Assembly (NCBI GenBank): GCA_963682175.1 | Contig: OY821787.1 | Coordinates: forward strand, 12,750,501-12,814,500 | Length of the DNA stretch: 64,000 bases | Direction: 5' to 3' | Source: Triglochin maritima | Taxonomy: Eukaryota; Streptophyta; Magnoliopsida; Alismatales; Juncaginaceae | Shown: one piece after another, positions 22,770-34,350 of the stretch | Position numbering within the stretch: the first letter of the stretch is position 1 | How the letters are laid out: every line of letters begins with the position of its first letter | Notes under the pieces: model-generated | What the model was told of the DNA's origin: nothing | The model's input: only the letters and a program-made list of their open reading frames with translations | Database searches by the model: none | Made by a program: the position numbers and the translations under genes

Positions 22770-24790
22770 TAGTGTAGGATTTCATGTTTAATTATACATA
22801 TATATTTTCGAATTTTTATGTATAATAAGGATCATCTACAATTTTCTACGATTTATTTCATGCATGTATTGGTTTGTTTCAATAACTAGTTTTAAAAACT
22901 TATTAAAACAAACATGAGTCTCCGAAATTCATACCTAGAAGTTCTCTAAAACTTCTTGAAGATTCGGAGACGTTGGGGATACTCCTCGCTGCGCCGGATG
23001 CCTCCGAGTATTCACCAAACTCTAAACAAGATCGGAGAGAGGGAAGCTAGTCTCTCAATCTCCGATAGGGTTTAGAATCCAATTACTAACCCCTCTTTAA
23101 TTCTCTTGAGAAGATGATCTCTTAAGAACTAAAACTAAACTTAAGAATTGAGGGATTTTCGTGGAGAATTATGGAGAGAGAATTTTGCACAAGAAATAAT
23201 GAATTCAATTAATTGGGTAATGAAACAAGCTTGTATTTATAAGCTCTCTCCAAATTACCTATTCATGTGCAACCCCTTGCCCATGATCTCATGCAAAATT
23301 CCATCTAACCATCCATTATTTAATAATAAATAATATTAGCCACGAATTAAATCAATTATGGACAAATTCCATGCATCATCTAATTAATTCTTAAATTAAT
23401 TCTGCACAAAACCGTCTGGACCGGTCGACCGTTTCAAGGTTCGGTCGACCGCTCGAACCTAGTTTCGGTCGACTGTTCTATAACTCGGTCGACCGTTTCA
23501 ATGTTCGGTCGACCGACCGATCACATTCGGTCGACCGTTCGAACAGATGAAAATTCCCTGTTATCGGTCGAGACACGTCCGGTCGACCGTGCCCTATCTG
23601 TCGACCGTTTACTGCTATCCGGTCGACCGTTTGAGCACTGTTCTGCAGACTTGTCAAATTTCGGTTTAACCCCTACAAAATTTGACATTTCGGGATTAGT
23701 AGTAAATTCACAACTTATGTAACATATTATCCTATGTAATGATCAATCATTACACCCCATAATATTTACATCACATATGAATTTAATTTAGATTCTAATT
23801 CTGTTATTAATCACAACATAATTTTGATTTTGCTTGTTCACCCCATGTGTCATATTTTCTACATGAAACCCGACACATCTTATGAACTCAAAATCCCCAT
23901 TTCTTGTTTCCCAGTTTTGTGGTGTGACCTATGGGAGGATCTAAACTAAGTTGGCAGTGATATTAAGAGCTTAATATCACAAGCTATAAGCGGTATCTAG
24001 CTACACATTATAGCTCCCAATTAGTTAGATGTCTTAATTCCACTCGAACCAAAACCCGATCCAATTAGTGATGGAGTGCACCACTTGTGTCCGTCCCTTG
24101 CCTCATGATATTAAGAATACACACAAAGTAGTATTGTGTCATCTTTGTATTAGTATTCATTTCTTGATCTCTTTAAGCTAGTTATAAATATGTGACTTAA
24201 CTCAAATCACATTGTGCACATTACAACTTTGCTTTATCAAGGGACCCACTAATATCATCACTCAATTAAGAGGGGCAATGATAATCTTTTGACTAACTAT
24301 CTTCCCCAACGAAAGTTATACTTAACCAACTAATGCCTTTACACTACACTCATCGATAGCTCAAGACACTAGTCTAATTAAGAACTCCTTAAGCGATCGG
24401 ATATAAGTCTCATATCAAAGGACCAAGGACACAGTAAAATATTAATGACACAGAAACACATTCCTATAATATTTTACTTGTTAGGTCAATTCGGTATACA
24501 AAAGTACTATTTTCCTCTTTTGTGTACCCGTGTTGTCACTCACTTGTAGAGCTACAATGATCTATGACCAACACGACAATCTTAACTCGGTAATTAATGT
24601 CCCATGTTAATTACCATGATTGCGAATATCTTTTGTTTTATGTAAACCAATATCTTTTAGAGCTCTACGGTTAAGAACCAAGAACCTCTTCCTTAACACT
24701 TCTAAAATACAAATAACATAAACAAGGAACAAAATGATTTCTCATTCAATTCATAATAATTGACATTTAAAAGTAAAACTTTTAGAACAC
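22770..24790. repeat. Unclassified LTR-like repeat nested in the inverted LTR
   Basis: The surrounding LTR homology stops at about 22770 and resumes near 24800. The insert starts with TGTAGGATTTC. It is AT-rich, has no coding sequence, and carries its own CGGTCGACCG array at 23411-23640. Its general look (long, non-coding, low complexity) suits a Ty1/copia-type or other LTR, but no PBS or PPT was found and the class is unresolved. Confidence 0.4.
23411..23640. repeat. CGGTCGACCG palindrome array
   Basis: About ten copies of CGGTCGACCG or one-base variants in 230 bases, spaced mostly 15-35 bases apart by unrelated linkers. Confidence 0.9.
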
Positions 24791-24799
24791 ATTCCCTTC

Positions 24800-25350
24800 A
24801 CACAGACGGTCGACCGTTTGGATGGTCTACGCCACAAATAATATTAAATTCAAACGTCACATCGGTCGAATGGCAAAGGGGACCTGGTAAACCGGAAAAT
24901 CACAGGGGTTCCACCATTTCTCAAGGTCCACGACCGGTCGATCAAGGTACACACTGGTCGGACGGACTTTAAGTTAACTTAAGTAATCGATCGAACGATT
25001 TGAAAGAACGGTCGATCGTTTAGATAGTCTAAGCTCCCAACCGACTTACAACAGTGCAATCGGTCGAACTGGTCGACTAGACGGTCGACCGTTTTGATGG
25101 TCAACGCCCCCAACCGACTCACTACAATGTATTTGGTCGAACGACAAAGGGGACCCATCAACCAAAAATACCCAGAGCTTGCCTAACATGCTTGACCGGT
25201 CGACCACACGAAGCATCGTTCGACCGGTGTAAGGAATAACTCCCTAAAATCACACTAACAACGGTCGACCGAAACACCATCCGGTCAACCGAATTCAACA
25301 GAAATTTGCTGAATCGATGGTCTGACGAGTCTTTCGGCCTACCGTCGACC
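24800..25350. repeat. CGGTCGACCG array in the inverted LTR
   Basis: About a dozen copies and variants (ACGGTCGATCG, GACCGGTCGACC, ATCGGTCGAACTGG), with repeated linkers such as CCCAACCGACT. They correspond in reverse to the array in the LTR at 57456-58140. Confidence 0.85.
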
Positions 25351-25775
25351 GCTCCAACACCCACACGAACTTAGGTGAGCGTAAAAGCAAGCTTGACATA
25401 CCTTCAAGGCTTGAAGAAGCCTTTGAGAATCCAACAACGAGTTTTCCCTTGAGAAATCAAATCTCCGACAAAACCCAACCGACTCACCGATCACCGCAAC
25501 TCCGGCAGCCGTGACCACAACCCTGCACTCGCCGACCACCACACGTCGTCGACTCTCCAACTGCTTAGGAAGAGATGGGTTGAGGGAGAAATGAGTAGGA
25601 GAGAAAGAGAAGCTGAGTGAGAAGAGAGAGAATAACAGTTACACTCATCGAATAACAAGAATAATGTTAGATTCGTGGTTGAACCTTGGTTTTGAAATAT
25701 TTTTGCTTTTAACGTATGCATGCATGATTTACATGGTAGAAAAAACATATAAACTTGAAGAAACTGAAGACTACA

Positions 25776-26269
25776 TGATAGTTTTAGTACATTTATATCT
25801 ATGATCTTATAAAGTTAATTAAAAAGTACTTAATCAATACATTACGAGTAATAATTAACTACAAGAAATAGAAAAATGGTGTAATTAGGTGTGTAGCTAA
25901 TATATACTGTAGTTTTTTGAACCTACGGATTATCTATATCTGTATCCGTGGAAAAATGATATATCCGTATTCGCTTGCTTTTTGAACTTGATATCTGTAT
26001 CCGGTTTTTTCTTCAAAAACCCATATATGTATCGGTAATTGCTGAATATGAAATTTTGATATCCATATCTCAAAAAGTCTGGTACAAATACGTATATGAA
26101 CGGATAAATTGTATCCATTTGCTCCATAGTGGAGATGGCATTGTTTCCCATGCCCGAGGGGTATATATCTGATGTATATTTTTGTCCATACCGAGGGTTA
26201 GATCCGAAAACCCGATGGTATGATTCCAAAAACTGCAACAAACATTTAATGATTAATCAACTCCGTTCT
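25776..26269. repeat. Intergenic with GGATATC-rich dispersed repeat
   Basis: About 25925-26215 contains many ATATCTGTATCCG, GATATCCATATC and GTATCCATTTGC phrases, then CCCGAGGGGTATATAT. It probably belongs to a dispersed eudicot repeat. There is no reading frame of note. Confidence 0.35.
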
Positions 26270-26790
26270 GCATTTCTACAGCACAAGCAACCATAACATC
26301 AATTTTGCAGCAAACCTAACCTATGCCATCCATTTCTCCTTCTCTCTTTCAAAAACAATCAATTACCAATGAATAATGCCTTTGTCCTACTGGGAACTAC
26401 TCACAAATATGTTGGACAATCAATCTCAACTAAGAACTATTGAGAACTTTGTACGAAATTATAACTTGTTTCATTTTTATGGAACGTTTAGATAAATTTA
26501 GTTTTGAAATGGGTAACTTGGAGTAAACATCTAAAAACAAAGTCGGATTCATTCTGCATTTCTGCAACCCAACTAACCAATAAAACCTATTCTGCTTTTT
26601 CTGCAGCAAAAATAACCACTGACATACAATCTTCTCCTTCCCTTTCTGTCAGAAACTCTTAAAAACCAATGAATAATGTCTTCTCGTACACAGAACCAAT
26701 CACAAATCTATTGGGCAATCGATCTAATACTCAGAACCAATCAAAATGTTTTATGCAAGAACTATCTTCATTTTGAAATTTTGAAATGAA
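26270..26790. repeat. Diverged tandem duplication of about 260 bp
   Basis: 26270-26480 and 26535-26785 share, in order, TTCTGCATTTCT, TTTTGCAGCAAA or TTTCTGCAGCAAA, CCAATGAATAATG, ACAAAT.TATTGG.CAATC, and a GAACTAT-containing end. Confidence 0.6.
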
Positions 26791-27699
26791 ACTTCCATAA
26801 CCCATCAACCATACCCGGAATATTACATCCACATCACCCCTCTCACGTCGTATCTTCTCCTAGCTTGCAATGTCGTCCGGTAAATGTAAGTTAATCACAT
26901 TTTCTTCCTTGTTTTTAGTTTGACCATCTTTCATGCATATTTCAGTGCTGAAAAATGTAACAAATCTCCTCATGGTTACATTTTGCACCTTGCTTTTTTG
27001 TCGCCCTTTTAGGTAACCTATTTACATTCAATGTGCTCATATTTGAAGCAACAGAATGTCAATTAATTTGTTCAATAAATGAGTTAGACAAACATGCATT
27101 CTACGATACATACTATATTCATTTTGGTCATCAGACCTCATTTATTGATGGATTTTAATATAAAAAATTTACAATTCCAATCGAACTTGACTCTGAATCT
27201 AGTATGGACTGGTGACCCGGAAAAAGGCTTCACTCCTCAACTTGCAATAAATCTACTCATGATACCATTTTAAAGTTGTCATACTACCTATTCAAAAGGT
27301 GTATTGCTTTAACTTTATATAGTTATTCTAACAACACAAACTTACCCTCCAGAACATTCATTTTTACCTCGTCCTACAAGCGTCTTACTAAACATACTTT
27401 AATATGCATTTATTAATCATGCTTAATTTCCAAACTCTAAACACTAACGAAGTTACTCACTTGTACATTAGGTTTTACCCCAGGGTATCCACTGACAAAG
27501 TTACTCATTAGCACAATTGGTTGTACCCCATATTTCTATGAACTTATCCTTCAGTGTATTTTAAATTACCTTAGGGCCCATCGAGCTACAAGATGAACAC
27601 TGAATGTTCCAGTAAGGAAACAGTAGATCCAGCCAGAAGGTATGTCACCAAATCAAATCTTGTAGGTAATATTCCATTTGCTAAAATTCAAGTTACCTA
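26791..27699. other. Non-coding stretch; no supported gene
   Basis: AT-rich with scattered splice-like signals (ATGTCGTCCGGTAAATGTAAG at 26872; an AG-GT bounded segment at 27572-27640). No combination keeps an open frame, so no gene is called. Confidence 0.4.
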
Positions 27700-28566
27700 A
27701 ACGCAATACGGGAACATGTACTTCTTGAATTCCATCTTTCTTATTAGTTGGTTGCTTAGTTTAGTTTTAGTTCCTCTCGTGCTTTCAACTCCTTGTTTGT
27801 TGCTTGCTAGTGTAGAGTAGTTTAGTTTACTTTGATCAACTTCTTCTCCTTTATTTTCCCACTTGCCTTTGAAAGAATCAGAGTCGACACACCTCTCTGT
27901 GAATTGATCCGTATTTTCCCCGTCTTCACCGATAGTCGTGCACTTGCGGTTAAACTTAATATTCACATCGGATCCGGAGCAACCTGTACTTTCCCCGTCT
28001 TCACCGAGAATCAATGGAGGAGGAAGAATTATATTTATAGTCATAGGAAAAGGTAATCCGGGACAATCCCCCAATATGAGACTAATACAATACCAAAAAT
28101 AGACATAACACACAATCATACAAGACCTGACTAAACCACATCGGATCCGGAGCAACCCGGACCGCCAATTCGTGGTCCCAGACCGCCAATTCGCGGTCTA
28201 TAGGGTTTTGATCCGCTCTGGAATTTTTGTGGGCTTTTCTGGATAGCTTTCTTCATGTGTGATGTATCCAAGTTGGTTGTTGGAGCTCCGACCCGAATCG
28301 AATTGCCAAAATACTCCCCATGATGGTGTGGAGATTCCTGATTTGCTCATTGATCCTTTGGGCTTACATTCAGATCCTTCTCCTTTGCATCTTAGTCCTT
28401 ACGTCTCTCAAATCAGACCTTTTTCCTGCTCTTAGGTCCTTTTATGTCTATTCTCCTCAATCTTGTTTATTGTTGAAACTAAAACATAAAACTTGTTACA
28501 CAACATTAGTTAGGTGAAAGATAACGAGTATAAGACCCAAATGTATGCATGGTATGATGTCAATCA
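27700..28566 (-). mobile_element. Athila-type LTR with an internal inversion
   Basis: 27970-28566 read on the minus strand matches the first half of the LTRs at 51867 and 54838. It starts TGATTGACATCATACCATGC, then has GGGGGATTGTCCCGGATTACC and a TATA box. The adjoining 27760-27960 matches the last part of the same LTRs in plus orientation (GTCGACACACCTC, CCGTATTTTCC, GTGCACTTGCGGTTAA). The phrase CGGATCCGGAGCAACC occurs at both 27968 and 28144, and CCCCGTCTTCACCG occurs at 27918 and 27991, at the inversion borders. The LTR start directly abuts transposase sequence of the CACTA relic, so it inserted there. Confidence 0.7.
28031..28040 (-). promoter_or_regulatory. TATA box of the Athila-type LTR (inverted copy)
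   Basis: CTATAAATAT on the minus strand, equivalent to CTATAAATAG in the other two LTRs, 20-30 bases after the conserved GATTACC block. Confidence 0.6.
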
Positions 28567-28571
28567 CTAGA

Positions 28572-30475
28572 CAATGTATAACAAGCTAGAGGTAAGTAGC
28601 TACTGTCTCCCTTCTTCTCTGGTGTCAGCCTTCGCGTATACCAAGGTCAACAAGATCAAGTCTAGCATTATATCCATCTTTTGTGTTACTAGGTATGTTC
28701 AATAGAGTGCCAACAAGACTATCACAAATGTTTTTCTTTACATGCATCACATCAATACAATGTTTAACTTCTAAAGTTTTCCAGTAAGGAAGATAAAAAA
28801 AATATGAACCTTTTTTCCAAGAACTTTTGTCATTTTCTGATTTGTACGGTTTTCCAAATTCATATTCAACGTTCATTGCACGTTCATACACATTTTCGAC
28901 ATTGATTTCAAGCTGAAGGATTCTGAAACTCTTATGTTCCATTAAATGCCTTCTTTAATCTACGATAAGGAGGGGAGTTTGGCACAAATACGTGAAAGAA
29001 ATGGGGCCTAAATACTCAAGTGTTGGAGCCCACAACAATCAATGCTCACTTAGGTAGTCTTTTGTTTCTTTTCTCTTTTGTTTTTTGTTTTGTTTTTTGT
29101 TGTTGAAGAATTTAACTTTATACAAACATGAAAGCTCAACCATTCATGCAGGAACATGAACGGTTGAGTGCGAGAGAGGTTCATGAAGGAACACGACCTC
29201 ATCGACTTCAGCTGGTGCCCCCTCCAAGTAGGGTTTGAGGCGTTGTCCATTAACTTTGAACACATATCCATTCCCTGGGTTCAGGATGTCAACCGCTCCA
29301 TGAGGAAATACGGTTTGGACAATAAAAGTGTCAGACCAGCGACTGCGGAGCTTACCCGCAAACAGAGTAAATATGAGTCTTAAATACACATATATATCGT
29401 TTCTAGGTTGCTTCAGACCAGAAATTATTTAGGACAACATAATATATTTGTGTTTCATGCATAATCACGGTGGCAGAATGTAAATAACAAGAAGAACATG
29501 CGAAAAACTATGAATTCTACTCAAACTACCAAAATGATTCATCCCGTTGGTACAAAGTTCAAGTCGTACATTCCTGGATTCTTCACCAAACAAAGGAAAG
29601 TCGTAATCTACTTTTTTCCACTGAGGTGAATCTGCAGGATGATGTAGCAACTGATCATTTGGTTTCTCATGATCAACATGCTATGTCAAGTTTTTGGAGC
29701 CATTCTTACGTGCAAACAAACGTTTAAACCTTAGTATTATCGGAAGATACCACAAAACTTTAGCATGAGGTCTTTTGATTTTCAAATCATCACCATCTAC
29801 ATTGTGTTTTGGTCCACTACCTTTCATTATGTATCGTGAAAATTACACCTAGGGCAGGAATGTAAGTTTTCAAACTCACCCTGTACAATATACAATCATT
29901 CGGACATGCATGTTTCTTCCTATATTCCATTCCCTTAGGACACAACACTTTCTTAGCATCATAAGTTTTATTCGGTAGTTCATTATCATCTGGTAGCATC
30001 TCTTTCAATATCTTTAGCAATGATGTGAAACTGACATCGGTCCAACCATTACAAACTTTTAAATTGTACAATTTCAATACCGCCGACAATCTAGTAAATT
30101 TGGTGCAACCCTTATACAACATCTTCTCATTGTCACTCAACAAACTACCAAGTAAATCGGGGTGGGACGAAAAGTTTTCAGCTATAACCTAAACCATGTT
30201 CTCTAACTGATCTCCCACACTTACATTGTCCCCATCATTTTTGGAACAACTAAATGATTCATTTTCGCAGTGTCATATCCACCGTCTGTAACTTGTGTCG
30301 AAATCTTTCTCAAACAAATGATCTTTTATTTTCTGAAAAGTTAGCACTGACATATTATGACACTTACTGCATGGACAATACGCCATGCCTCTGTTATTCC
30401 TATTCTTTGAATGATATTCACTTCGTTCTCATACTCATCACTCATTCAGTTTGAAAGAATCCAATCCCGATCCAT
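28572..30475 (-). pseudogene. TNPD/TNP2 transposase relic of the truncated CACTA
   Basis: The ATG at 30475 begins MDRDWILSN followed by a stop, aligned with MDREWIVSNRL of the plus-strand copy. Transposase_21-type blocks follow: LSAVLKLYNLKVCNGWTDVS at about 30060, HPADSPQWKKVDYDFPLFGE at 29600, KTLEVKHCIDVMHVKKNICD at 28745. It carries several stops and shifts. About 270 bases (equivalent to 39025-39300) are replaced by unrelated retroelement sequence, and the gene is cut at 28567 by the LTR. Not functional. Confidence 0.85.
28990..29405 (-). pseudogene. Ty3/Gypsy integrase carboxyl-end fragment inside the transposase relic
   Basis: The minus-strand frame (about 29389-29144) reads FAGKLRSRWSDTFIVQTVFP, then HGAVDILNPGNGYVFKVNGQ and RLKPYLEG. 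This is the usual end of a Ty3-type integrase of the Athila/Tat lineages. It is flanked on both sides by TNPD sequence, with no LTR attached, so it is an isolated fragment rather than a whole insertion. Confidence 0.7.
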
Positions 30476-31350
30476 TTCAATATAAACATTAAGAAAAATG
30501 ATAGTTATTATTGAAGTCAAGAAATAAAACTTCAATTTAAAAGAAGGTGTTCGTAGATGAGAAGATTTGGAGACATGAAGATGAGAAAAGAATGACTCTG
30601 GATAGAGGAGATGAAGTCCTTAATCTAGTGTGGGAATAAGGAAGGTTAGAAACCTAACTAAGCAATCAAGGCAAAAGCCAGCCTAAAGTCCACTATATGC
30701 CCTTTGCATTAGATGACGCCTAACTTCGAGGTCCCACCGAGAACCATTAGTCTGTAGTAAATCAAGAACCCAGAGGTTCCTAAAATCTCTACGAGACTAG
30801 ATGGGCAACGACGTTCAGGCCATAACGGTCTTAAACGGTGAGGACCACTAGTCTGTAGGAAATCAAGAACACAGAGGTTCCTAAAATCTCAGGAAGACTC
30901 GATGGGCAGCGACTTCAAGCCATAATGGTCTTAAACGGTTTCCTCTCCTTAATGCATTCGGAAATCTCTAGGGGGCAATGTTTAAATTGATTTTATTAAG
31001 CCTTTTTACTATATGGTTTTTGGGCCAATGAAAGGGTGATGAAATCCTCCACCTCATCTCCTATAGGTGACTGCCCCTAAGTGTTTTTCATACATTAATC
31101 TAACAAACATCACACCAAACAATGACTCACTCTATTGTTTCAATGCAAACCTACTAACTAAAGCGTGCTTTCTAATGAATGATGAGTGAAAGAGATTATG
31201 TACCTCATGGCAGCAATCTATGACAGAAATCGTAAAAGAAAAAATAAATACGATGATTACATGCATGGAAAGTCCTATATGATGAACGACTTATCAAATA
31301 TTATCTAATCTTTTGTTATAGGTAATTAAAATCCAAGTTGCTTAAGGATC
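30476..31350 (-). other. Non-coding leader of the truncated CACTA, shared with two other elements
   Basis: Homologous over its length to 37050-37933 and 53728-54492. It contains two copies of a ~100-base unit with AAATCAAGAAC.CAGAGGTTCC and GCCATAA.GGTCTTAAACGGT (about 30750-30940). This duplication is also present in the full-length CACTA. Confidence 0.8.
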
Positions 31351-31374
31351 GACGAGTTACTAGAAACTAAACAT

Positions 31375-31515
31375 AAATAAACATTAATTAAACAAAATAA
31401 GTTTTTTTCAGCAAAAATAAACCTAAATAAACATCTAACTAAACATAAATAAACATTAACTAAACAAAAATAAAAATTAAACATAAATAAACATTTAACT
31501 AAACTAAATCATAAA
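31375..31515 (-). repeat. ACATAAATAAACATT tandem repeat
   Basis: Short units of AACATAAATAAACATTAACTA, the reverse complement of the array at 36878-37045, in the equivalent place of the related element. Confidence 0.8.
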
Positions 31516-32078
31516 CTAAATTGAATTGTTTATGTTTATCAAGTTTTCAATTGTTTATGTCCTAAACATGTTGGTCTTTATTAAACAAGTATTGAATATT
31601 GATGAATGACATCCACTAGCTACTTCAGAATTAAGCTACCTTTGAAGTTAGTAGTTCCTACCTTTGAAGTTTCACAAGTCATCCGAACTCAAACTTCACT
31701 TCAAAACTACTTCCCTCGACCATACAACACTAAATAGAATTAATTTTTCTCCTTATTTCAAAAATGTTTTCCCATGTACGACAAGTTAGCAACACATCAT
31801 AGCTCACTAAGCCTAAACCCCACCGAACTCCAACCTTACATACACAACAAATTTCTCTACAATTACCAAACCACACCACCAATCACAACCAGGAAACTCA
31901 CCCAAACTCTGATATCACTTAAGTATCACATACTTAACCATAGACAACCAAAGGCAAATAATCATCCCTACTCTCTAATTTTCCACAAAACGGTTTCCCA
32001 CATATACATTCACCACTCACTAACCCTAAACCCAAAAATCTAAATTCCACACCACAAAACGACAAACAGAGCACAAAC

Positions 32079-32290
32079 CAGGAAGGGAGAGGTGATCCTC
32101 ATCTTAACAGCAAGCACGATGCCCTCATTCGTCTTCAACCCGATCGCCATCGAACCAAGATGAAACACAATCAAAATCCCTCAAACCAGCCAAAATGAAC
32201 CCAAAACCGTTAAAAGAAGCGAACCTTGATGGCCTTGATGGCGTACTTGACCTGGAACAACCTCCCCTCGGGGGTCGTGGCAGAGGAGGT
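32079..32290 (-). pseudogene. Captured 20S proteasome alpha-5 (PAE) gene fragment
   Basis: The minus strand reads TTPEGRLFQVKYAIKAIK (to 32225), then a short sequence starting GTTCGC, then LGSMAIGLKTNEGIVLAVKM and RITSP (32159 to about 32079). These are adjoining exons of the amino-terminal half of proteasome subunit alpha type-5. The intervening 65 bases look like a shortened genomic intron whose acceptor AG has been lost, so the fragment came from genomic DNA rather than mRNA. It lies between the terminal repeats and the leader of the truncated CACTA. It cannot make a subunit. Confidence 0.82.
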
Positions 32291-32389
32291 CACGGAGGTG
32301 GCTAGGGTTTGGTCGGAGATTGGTTGCGGAGGGGTCTAGGGTTTGGTCGGGGTGGAGGTTTTGTTGGGATAAAATATAAAATGAAACAG

Positions 32390-32611
32390 TTTGTTTATGA
32401 TATAAGACCAATAGACGTCGGCTATAGAGCACATGTGACGTCTATTGGGGAATAGAGGTCTGCTATACAACCCATACGACATCTATACTCTGACATCTAC
32501 ACGTTGGGTAATAAACGTCGCCTAATACATGTCGGTTAAAATGGTTATTACAATATCCAAGGTCTATCCGACGTGTATTTGGCGACGACTATTCACTATT
32601 CTGCACTAATG
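32390..32611 (-). repeat. 5' terminus and decayed subterminal repeats of the truncated CACTA
   Basis: CATTAGTGCAGAATAGTG at the end, then scattered TAGACGTCGG/CCGACGT variants, as in the intact element but with many substitutions. Confidence 0.75.
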
Positions 32612-33710
32612 AACCTTTAAAACACACTCCAATATGAAAATTTTTAGCAAAATATGAAATGTACTACGAAAGTGGATGTTTAAAGCAAAGTTGAAATTCC
32701 TCAACAATCTTGCCAAAACATGTTAGCAAAACATGAAATGTACTACGAAAACGTACTACCTTCTTTTAGACGAAAAAACCACACTTTTAGATTGTGAGAA
32801 TACCAAAACATGTTAGCAAAACCACACTTGTCATTTCTCAACAATCTTACAGATGTGGAAGTTGAAGAGTACGAATGTTAGCTATATGTTGGACGTCTCA
32901 CAGGGAGGTGGAGAGGAGAAAAGCTGTGCGGAACTGACGGTGCGGTCTCACGAGGATGTAGGAAAACTGGTGGATGCTTGACTTTTTTGGTCGACCAAAG
33001 CTTGAAGATCAACCGAAGATGGTTAAAAAAATAAGGTTCTTCGGATGGCATGGAAAAACAAAATAGGAAGGAGGAGAAGAAAGGGGAAGAGCGTAAAAAG
33101 AGGTGAGAGATAAAGGTGATTGATGGGTTTTCTCTATTCACCATATAAAGACATGTTTTCTTTCCCATATTAACCATATAAACTAGTGTAACCACACCTA
33201 TTAACTATATGCTTCCACCCGAATGCTTACAAAAAACATAAATACTGGTCAGATGACCCAACTACACAAAAACAATATGAAAAACTGGGCAAAATAGTAC
33301 ATTTATTTAGAATCTTTAAAAAATCACTCAACCCTAACCATCCCATATGTGGCAGCCACGTCAGATGTGCGTGGAAAGAGGGGTGAATAAGAGCGTGGAC
33401 CTCTCGGGATCCTTTTTTATATGGGTTATTGAAATATTTTAGGGTAGAATAAGATATGATGCGTAATTACAAAGTTTACAAAATTATCAAGCACAAGGTG
33501 TATGTGGTTTAAATATAAACTATATACACTACAATCATCATCAAATATCGGTTGACGTATCAACTTGAATTTAAAGGTGCATTTACTTTTATATACGATA
33601 AATTTCAAAAAATAATAAATGTATTTGTATAAGTTGGATATGAAAATTTGACTTTCACAATTTATGGAATTTGGACATGGATACCAAAAGAATACGAACT
33701 AGATAATTTA
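32612..33710. other. Intergenic, with a small duplication
   Basis: The phrase AGCAAAA.ATGAAATGTACTACGAAA occurs at about 32645 and 32725, and CCACACTT with nearby words is repeated near 32780 and 32825. Nothing else is recognised. Confidence 0.4.
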
Positions 33711-34350
33711 TAGGTCTGTTTGACAAAAGCTTTTTGGGTTTTTTTGTGTAAAATTTGAAGAGATTTAATTTTGAACATCAATTGCCAAACAAAAAAAATG
33801 GACAGCGGGATTTAATCCCTAGTTCTTATACCTTTTTCTCTTCTCTAAAAAAGCTAACTTGGGGTGTTTTTTTGTTGTTTTTTTGTTGTTGCTCATCAAA
33901 TTTACTCTTTTATCCTCACCATTTTCACAAAGTATTATTATTCCAAATATGGACAATGTAGAATTTTACGAAGCAATGTTATTCCAATTATTGATAATTT
34001 ACAATATTACAAAGCCATATTATCCGTGGAAGATTTTTAACAAACTTACGCATCTCTAATTTCTTGTCTTGATTTTCTTAAAATCGGTGTTTGTGATATT
34101 TTTATGTTCAGAATAAAAAATAAGAGAAATATAAGGAAAATGTTATATCATAATTTTTATATTTAAATGAAACACCACTTTTTATCACGAGGATACTTTA
34201 GTAATGTTTTAAAAAATCTAAATAGCAAAATTATAATAACGAGATTCATTTTTCTTCCATTTTTTTGGAGAATTATAAAAATTAGATATTCCCCAAAATT
34301 TTCGTTAAAAAAAGTTATTGCCAAAAAGCTCTAGCTTTTTTCAAAAGACT
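33711..34350. mobile_element. hAT-like non-autonomous element, about 640 bp
   Basis: The left end TAGGTCTGTTTGACAAAAGC, then TTTTTGGG, and the reverse complement of the right end (TAGTCTTTTGAAAAAAGCT, then CTTTTTGGC) form imperfect termini. The interior is AT-rich and non-coding. The class is inferred from style. Confidence 0.45.

Larger units (their letters stand above)
21990..25775 (-). mobile_element. Inverted, interrupted LTR of the same family as the intact chromovirus
   Basis: Read on the minus strand it ends TTTCCGTTGTTTGAGGACGTTACA, against TTTCCGCTGTTTTCGGGTACGTTACA at 58929-58954. It shares further blocks with that LTR: GATGTAATCAC near 22117, GTGGTGACTG near 22224, the phrase around CGGTCGACCGTTTTGATGGTC at 25081, and AAGGTATGTCAAGC near 25400. 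No primer-binding site follows the terminal TACA, so it looks like a solo LTR. The start is near 25775, 61 bases before a GCATGCATAC that also occurs in the intact LTR. The flanks do not form a clear target duplication. A separate repeat interrupts it at about 22770-24790. Confidence 0.65.
28567..32611 (-). mobile_element. Truncated CACTA (En/Spm) element
   Basis: Minus-strand relative of the full element at 35541-44818. Its 5' terminus (CATTAGTGCAG at 32611, one change from CACTAGTGCAG) is followed by the same TCGTCGCCAAATA and a decayed GACGTC array, a captured proteasome gene fragment, the TTTATTTATGTT tandem repeats, the shared leader (30476-31350), and the transposase gene. The 3' part is missing beyond the Athila-type LTR at 28566. 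Confidence 0.85.

Noticed and set aside
26872..27640. Possible two-exon small gene (ATGTCGTCCGG.. and an AG-GT bounded segment with MNTECSSKETVDPARR)
   Set aside because: No donor/acceptor combination I tried keeps the frame open, and the peptide matches nothing I recognise.
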